Assembly (NCBI RefSeq): GCF_964204645.1
Contig: NC_134026.1
Coordinates: 19,238,650-19,302,649 of the forward strand
Length of the DNA stretch: 64,000 nt
Direction: 5' to 3'
Origin: Tubulanus polymorphus
Taxonomy: Eukaryota; Nemertea; Palaeonemertea; Tubulaniformes; Tubulanidae
Below, in pieces: positions 27,701 through 36,700 of this stretch. The notes beneath the pieces are model-generated. The model saw only the letters and a program-made list of their open reading frames with translations, had not been told where the DNA came from and did no database searches. Within the stretch, counting starts at the first letter, position 1. Every line of letters starts with the position of its first letter. Position numbers and translations under genes: made by a program.

Positions 27701-30700
27701 GTCACGACAATGTCAGTAGATGCATGAAGTTTCGATGAACACTGAATATATGCTAGTCAATTCCATCTATGGTAACTTCATTTAGGTGTATCCAAGACAA
27801 AGTTGAACAGTTATGAACTACTCTGAGTTAAGCTCATTTTCAAATACGATACTCCAATCCAATACTGTAACCCAGGACCCTTCTTTATAGACTGGTATTA
27901 CCTTTAAACCGGGGGCTAACTCAATTCATTATCAAATAAGTTAGCCCCCGGGTTAAAGGTAATACCAGTCTATAAAACCGAGCCCAGAATTGTGTAGTTG
28001 GGTCATGGGGTACCAGTATCACAAAAGACTACCCTCTAGCAATCGACTTACTAGGCATACGGGAGATTGCGTGGATCCAATCAAAAGGTATGTAATGAGA
28101 TATCGGCACTCGCCAAATGGCACGACAAAACACTGGGTCAATCATAGAGTAAATCAGTTCAATTTTGACAAAATTTGAATTTGAATTTGATTTTAGGCTT
28201 GTTAATGCAAAAATTATCAAACCAGTCATCGCATAGATGTAAGATCGACTTTCTCACTCACTGCATAGTATAGGTGTATTGATTTACTAATGAGAAAAGT
28301 CGATACAAATATAATTGAAATGAAGAAGGAAATTGAAGCGCGGTAACGCAGTGCCACTGGCGATCCAGGCCGAATCCTTGCTTGCCGCAGTAACATTGCC
28401 GGTATCCCATTATCTTTAATACAACTGAATTATTGTTTTGTGACCTAAGGGCATATCAAAAAATTCCTCTGAATTTACCTGTCTGTATTTCATTGATATA
28501 TACTCAAATATCTTTATTGTAAAAATTTTAGAGTTAAAAAAGTTCAGTTGTATTGAATTGTATTATAAATAGAGATTGGTATAATAGCTGACATCCTCCC
28601 TACCAGGGTTTCGAACGTGATGACCTCACAATATCCGTAGTACGTAAGTGTTCATGATGCAGCATTCAACAGCATATAAAAACATGAGAATCAATAATCA
28701 GATATTGCTTGAAAGTTGCTTTGTTTTGCAGGTTAGTCCTAGCTACCTAAAAGCGCGCGCATACCTGGTTTAAACTATAGACAGGGTTTTAATGCTGTTA
28801 GGTTCTATCTTATCTGGGCAGCCATAGAGTAAGGATTAAAAGTCAGAGATTCGAAATATCATAAGAGTAAAAATCATTAGCTCAATCAGTCTCAAATGAA
28901 ATGAAGCGAATTACGATGTTTACCTCGAATTCATCAATCTGGCCATTTTGGAATGTAAGTCCATCCGCGTTTCCGAGTGGAATGGGTCCACAGTGACCAC
29001 GGTTACCATAAATTGTTATGGATATATGCGCTGTTGTTCCAGCAGACGGGAGCTCATTCGTTGTAACCCAAAGTTTCCATTTTCCACCTGAAATAAACGA
29101 TTAAATGAAAAGTATGTTTTCCATCAGTTTCCAATCCGAAAAAAAGCTTATTCCCTAACTTGATATTTCATTGCAAAACGATGAATCAGTTGTAGTTCAC
29201 AATATCCATGATCAAACGATAATAGTAAAATCCCACAATAAATGAAGAAATGTCTGAAAAGTTTCTTAAAGTATTAGTAACCATTCAAAATATTTCTTCA
29301 TTTATTGTGAGATTTTACTATTTTCATTGCAAATAGCTGCATTTTTTCAAAGATTCGCTAAATAAGGACCCTGACTAAATTAGATGAACTCTTAATATCT
29401 ACCTATAGTCTTAAAACTTAACTGCGTGTTATCATTTCACGTTTTATTGACAATCAATGCCTTTTAATGGTAATAAATATTTGAATTGAATTTATCAACA
29501 CCGGTCACATATGTTAATCATTCTAGAAGAGGATTCTACTTGTGGTAACGGGGGATCGACCGGATTCACTTGTAACTCATCTTCACACAACAATTTCAAT
29601 TAAAATTGAATGAAATTTACTCAAAAACTATACCAAATACCAATAAGAAAATCAATCCGATATATATTTGTTAGCTGAATCGTATGATATCATATGGGTT
29701 CAAGAACCTTAAAATCTAGTTCAGAGTTGATTCAAAATTAGATATAAGACCCACAATTAACTCTTCTTAACCTAGTCTTAATTAACCTAGTCATGATTGG
29801 AAAGGATTAAATTTTTATGTTTCGCTGATGGCATAGATATACAAATTTCCCCGTGAAAATATAGCAGTTAGGCTGAAAAAATTGATGCCTTTTTGCTGAG
29901 CTTAAAAGTTGACCCAGCCGGCCACCTATCTCCCCTGTACATTATACTTTTTAAAAAAATCATGATTACGCTTCTGTAGAAGTGAACTGATTACAAATTT
30001 TTGTTGTAGTTTATACGAAAGTGACCCGGCTGATTAGGAGAAACAAGATATATCTTAGCCTGTCATCGACAGAGGAGTCTAGGAAGCTCGTAATGATAAA
30101 ATCTTGCATTCATATCAGCGCAATTAGGCAAGCTGAATGCTGATATTGAAGTATGTTGATAATTAATTTCCGGAACTCTTTCAGCGCACGGCAGGAAGGA
30201 AGACTTACGTGTTCGACGAAGTCGTTCCCTTTTATCTCGAAGTCTCGATCCGACCGTATCTCCCGCGTACGGGTCGGGTCTTCGACGCGTCGGGCGGTGA
30301 GCGTGAGCCGTAGGTATACCGGTGACATGGTGAAACCTTTCGTGAGAACAGATCACGTACAGATTCGGCCCGTTGAATATCGCCGAGAGGCTGCGTACCT
30401 GAAAGCGAAAATAAAAGATTTCGAACTATTGACGAATTAGTGATCGAAATCTGAGGCAGATCCAGGGCCAAGTTCTAAGGGTTGATTGATCGGAAAAGGT
30501 ATTCTGGCGATGCCCCTTTTCATAGGAAAAAACCCTTTACCCGGAATACTTGTTCTGGAATTATGCCTTCATTTCATAGAAAGTCCTCTAGAGCATTTTC
30601 TATAAAATAAAGGGCGTAATGTTGTTGAAAAACGTCTGACTAGATAGTCAGATTTTTTTCAACAACATTGCGTCCTTTAAAAATCTGCCCCTAAAAACAG

Positions 30701-33700
30701 TATTATTCACACTACAGATTTTCATCTTGAAATAGGGAATTGATTTGATCAATTTGATGTCCCTTGTAAACCCACCACACCTGCCGGGAACTAAAAGGGG
30801 GGTTACACTTGAGGTTTTAACACAGGAGGGTGATCAGCTCGGGTAGATGTTTGCAAGGTTTTCAATTTCAGAAACTGGAATTGCTATTTATTGCTACCAA
30901 ATGGTAGAAAATTTACAATTTACGATGGGGAATAAAATCTTAGTAAAAAATGTTGAAAACTTGAATATACTGAAAAAAAATTAAATGCATTTTCACACAT
31001 GACGATACATCTTTTACGCGCATAAGAAAGTTTATTCCCGTATCGTATTTTTTTCCCTAAAACGAGATTAAATATTCCGGCTAACGATTCGATAGATCGT
31101 GCATATTCGCGTCGAATTTAAGTTAAAGCGGTGATTTTTTATGAATATTTTATGATCAATTACGCACCATCGCTGCCGTTCGACCCGAAGAACGCACTCG
31201 CATATTCTAGAGCGCCGTCATCGCCGACGCTGCTGCCGGCAAATCCCGATCACCATGGCGAGAGTCGTGTAAACAGACGAACGACCGTGTCTAATCGTGT
31301 TATGTACGTCATAATGAAACCCTAATTAGCGCCGCGCTGATCCGCGCCCTATTAAGTGCGCCGCGTGCTGACAAAACAAACGATCGAATCAAGTTTCGGA
31401 AAATCCGTCAGTCGAAATCGCCTACGATTCTTATCTCGGAAAAAGTATTACGGCGACGAGAAGATTATTATTAACTTTCTAAATAACTTATTTCTGGAAG
31501 AAAGAAAATCTATCCGCCGATTTCGTCGTAGGCCTATATGTTAATCTACTTAGCAAGTAGCTCGCAAGTGGCAGCGCTTAAATAAACCATATTTCAGTCA
31601 TAAATATAGGAAATTAATTGATGATTAATCAATGATTAATATTCAAATTTCGTCAGTTCGTTCCTATCTATCACGTATCTCGAGCAGTCGCGCCTCCAAT
31701 TAAGACGGTTATGACTGATATCAAGGCGGGCTTAGGTCAGCCGTTCTTTACAAGCCGATTTTCTACGACTGCAGGTGACGCAAAGACCTGTCAACATAAG
31801 CCCTCTCCCCAAACTATCGTCTGGTATTTTAACAAGCTTGTATCGGCCTAATACTCGATTCCAATTATACATTTCAATTGCCCGTTGAGTACGGCCAAGA
31901 ACACACCTAAGTAACATGTTCCCATAAATACAAAACTGAGCATGTGTACCCAGTGTTTCAAAATGGAGACACATTGAACAAGAACATAAGCTGTACTGAG
32001 GCAGTGAATATTTTGATGATTCAACCGAAAGCATTTTGTTTATGAATAGGAGGAAACTTTAATCTCTATGATGAATTAAAAAATGTACGAAAAAATTGAA
32101 ATGTCGGATGAGTTTTAAGTAGTTCGACTTCACATTTATTTCATTGGCACTCGAGCGAAGATTTTCGGAAGCGATTTCAAATATGAATAGTGTGTATAGT
32201 GTGATACTTCCAAATGATTTTCTGAATCTGTTTCCCCATAGGCCTGACGTCGCCAGTCCTTCCAAGATTCGAAGTCGAGAATACTCAAACAATAACTTGT
32301 AGGCCTATTTTCTATTATTGTTCTCTTCCATTTTTAAAATGCCTACTATCAAACAAACAATTTCTTTTTTTAGATCTTTTATTATTTTCCCTTTGGCCTC
32401 GCATTTATTTTCTTTAAAAAAAAGAGAGTTGTTGTCTTGACAGATCCAAGAAGTAAGCTGGTCTAGTAAATATTTCGACTTTCAGCTGATATATCTTCAT
32501 AGGAATTTAAGCTTGAACACATGAAACAAGTTTTAATGTTGTAGTGATCAAGATGGAGAACATAATTCAGGAGTGAAACACAATTTTTGGGAAAATGTGC
32601 ATAAAAAATAAGCACCATTTCCCTGTTTTACAGATATTTCCCAAATTTTATCGATTCCCAGTGTTTTCCCCGGGAGAGGAAATCAGTTTCCTGGGTTTCC
32701 CGGAATCGTGGTTACCCTGTCCTATCGTCTAACTGGTGGTAAGTAATATGTCAAACGAAAAGAGCCATCACCATCTATGAGATAGCACTCGAATTGAAAA
32801 TCAATTAGTAAACAGCAATAAATGGGGCGTATTGAACAGTGAAATGGAGCCATTATACGATGGAATTTCCCTCGAGTTCAGGACACATCCATAACAATTT
32901 TATGATCACATACAAACAACTTTTTACTAGTTGTACATTTCAAAGCCCATGAAATATTAATAACACATAGGCCCTTAAACAAAAATAGAAAAAAGGTCAT
33001 AAACATAGCTGTACAGTGAACACATTAAAAATCCATTTCATAATGATATAGCAGGGGTGGATCCAGCGACCACTGTCGAGTGTAGCACAACTTTAAAAAA
33101 GGGCATTTTGAGATAAAAAGGGCATTCTGAAATTTTGCTGCAATTTCCATGCAATGAAAGTCCTGACACGAAGTGCTTTCTAGTGAATTAACTGCATTGA
33201 GATATAGTTTCCAGGCAATAAAGACAAAATCTTGAAGAATTAGGCTTATGTGCTTTTTGTTTAGATCATCTACCTCGTCTTGTAAAAATATGCCCTTTTC
33301 TACTTGGGGCATGAAGAAAAAAAAAATGAAAAAAGGCACGAGATTTTTGCGACGGGCCACCTGAATCAACGGCTGTATAGCTAGAATTATATGAAATAGT
33401 ACTTTAATAATTCTATATATATATAAGTGTTAATTCATGCAGTTGTCAAAACATGTAGTTGTCGTTACTGGTGAACAAGAAAAAATGAATTTTATTGACG
33501 CCTTGCTAAAAATAGGCCAGGCCTAACACATATATTGCTTAATATTGTCGACAATAAGCAGTAATATAAATCATTTATTATCAAGGATCAATAAAGTTAT
33601 TTAGGATTTGAATGTATCAATGATTTATTTAGTCGAATTGACCGCCAACCAGTCTAGCGCTAACGATATGTTTATGGTGTATTGCACATCCTCTCAAAAA

Positions 33701-36700
33701 TAATTATCAAAATGTATCAAAAATGAAATAAGAGTTACAAAATATGATTTAACCGCAAAGTAGACACCGAAATTGTAATTGTAAACACCAATATTGATGA
33801 TATAGTGCACATCAACTCAAACAGAACCCCTTATATAACGCATACTAGGTATCGATATATATGAACATCATTGAAATGGTTTTTACGGCATCAAAAAATA
33901 CGCACTAGAATCTTTGATTATTCATAATTTGTCTGTCACCAATCGCTCGGTCATCCGTCTGTTACAGTTTGCCAATAAACAGTTGTCTAAACTTGCTTAT
34001 CTCCTAAGATATAAATATTCACACAATGAAATTGTAAAAAGTCTATACATATTCAATAAATTGCTGAATGTTTGACTAGGTCCGACGGTGAAATGAGTGA
34101 TAATGAAGGCCTTTCAAGATGGAAATGAAATAACCTTTTCAGTGCTGACTAATTAATGCCGGAAAGTACTAGGGATAATTTGAAAATTGAAAAAATTCCA
34201 CCCCAGTGCATATTGAATAACAGGTATTCCGCATAAGTGCGTCTACACCGTGGTGCGATGTATCACAAGTTACTGACATTTCACTGTTTGACAGGTGCTG
34301 CCATCTTTCAATAGATAAAAACCAATCATTGATACCCTCGAAACACCGCGATGCACTGTACTAGCAAAGTTTATCACCCTTTTATACACCGCACTGCCAT
34401 GTAGATGCACTGAAAAGGTTAACAGAATTCAATTTGAATATTGCAGCATTTCCAGTAGGTCTTCCATCAGGTGCAACTTCTAAAACCGACGAGAAAAAAA
34501 TATCCATGCTACAGATTGAGTAGAGGCATGTACAGATAATAGAACCTATGGGGGCATAAAAAATTCGATCTATGTTATGATAAAGTAAAACCCATCGTAG
34601 ACAGATTTAAGATTAGATGTATACTGCAGAGCAATGATAACAGGTTTTCTGTATCGACACCATATAGATTCGATTTGAAGGAAATTGAATGAATTTTCTG
34701 GCGAAAACTTCCAAAGAAACAGGATGTTTCAGACTTTCATCATGTGTGATTTCAAGTTACATTCGCTTTTCTGTATTGAATTTATAGGGCTATATAGAAT
34801 TAATTATACCATCTATTCATAAAAATACTTCGACCAAAAACCAGAGCAGTTTCCACTGGTTCAAGTAAACATCTATTCAGGTATTGGAAGTGGAAGTATT
34901 CAGGGCGATGACGGTGAAGCGATGCTTATCAGAACGGATATCGAACATTGGTTTTTATGGGTTTTTTTTTTCAAAAACTACTTCACGTGATGGATATACT
35001 AGAATACTGTGTAAAATGGATATAAAAACGATTGTTTTTCAGTTTCTCACTGCGGTCGTGTTAACACCATTCTGAGGTATGTGTTAGAATATTCATCAGA
35101 CTTCATTTATTATTGGTTTTTATTGAGCGATAACTCTAACTAATGAAAATGCACTATATGAAAGGTAAATCCGATCTCCATACCGCTGGTACCTTACCAC
35201 TACTCCTTAAAACCACAGTAAATATCCCCTGCCCACTGGCTATTTCTTAAAAACTTTTTGGCATTGAAAATTTCATTTGTTAAAAGTGAACTAGCAGGTA
35301 AACTTGAAAAACAAATCAATTCTAAAACTTTCCCACACCCATCTCAACCAAGGGCAGATTTTCAGACCTAACACAAACAACTATGTCGAATGGAACACTA
35401 ATCTGCGTCGAATGTAGATGAAAGTCCGAAAAAAGAATTCTATATGAAAATATTCATTAAAACGTTGTGGTTTGGTTTTGATAAATTTTATCACATAAAA
35501 TTCTATAGTCAAAATTTTCATCTACCGTATTTAACACGAACAGGTCCTGAATGACAATAAAGCTGCAATCACGTGGGGCCAAATTGGCACGAATAAGGGC
35601 CTGTTAAAGCCTAATTAGAGAGCGTGTTCACATGCAAACCACTCACTCAATACTAAACAATGCTGAAACAAAGCGAAGTGAGCCACTTCCAGAACCTGTA
35701 GCAATTCACACAGAATGATTTAAGTCAAGCAATAAGTTTGACTCCGGCCTGGTCCAACATTTTTGGTCAGGCCTAAAGGCTGGCTTATGTCGACAAGCAA
35801 CGCGACGCCTACCGACGCAACTGACAGCGACCGCGATCGCAGCCCAGCTTATGTCGACTGCGCTCCGATTCGCAGCAACTGAGGCCGACTATCGGGATAC
35901 GAGATCCTCCCAGTTGCTTCCCTGCTTATGTCAGTTACGATTACTAGCAACTGCAACGGCTCAAATGGTCACGTGATAAGCACTTTGAGAATAAATTTGA
36001 ATTATTAGGAAATATATTTCTATTAGAAAAGCTATTTCTTTATGACTTTGATCTTTCTGATTCTGTTTTGAATACAATGTGCTAGCGACATTTATAAAGA
36101 TGGCCGCTCACACCATAATTCTACCAATTTCGTTTCTAGATCTTCGGTCCAGTCCTCTGCCGTGCTGAAGGTTTGGTTTACGTTTTGAAGTACTTGAATT
36201 TGAAAGTTTATGACTAATTAAGAATGACGCTAACTAGCGGTGATAATTTGTACTATGTATATGCAGTTTCTCATTGGCTGGAACCCCTGCGCTCAGTTCC
36301 GTTGCGTCGCAGATGAGCTTATGTCGGCTGCAATCGAAAGCAACTGCCCGCCTACCTTAGGCCAGAGTAGAACATGGGCAACTAGCCGGATACGGCTTGC
36401 GACGAGTTGCCGTCGCAAGCCGGCTTATGTCGAACCGATTGAGGAGCAACTGGCGGCCTCTCGTAGGCCGCTAGTTGCCGCTAATCGGCGATAAACCCAG
36501 TTGCGTCAGTAGGCGTCGCGTTGCTTGTCGACATTACAGCCAGCCTTCACAGGCACAGGCCCATTTGGAACCCGTGTGAACAGATATCCCGGGCCAAGGC
36601 CAAAAAACGTTTCTGGGATGGCAGCTTTTGTGGCAAAGTTTTAACACAAAGTGAACCACGATTAAAACCTTACGTTTTAAAACTTTTTATCCACAGTTAA

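Larger units (their letters stand above)
20749..28923 (-). other. Longest PLAT1 intron, 8.2 kb
   Basis: Contains family B MITEs at 21760 and 22719, the optional exon at 24971-25051, a CpG-rich patch, one piggyBac-like MITE and two hairpin elements. Apart from these I see nothing. Confidence 0.65.

Noticed and set aside
34470-34530. Exon-like minus segment (EVAPDGRPTG)
   Set aside because: Has an acceptor but no donor, and the DCX exons on both sides already join in phase.
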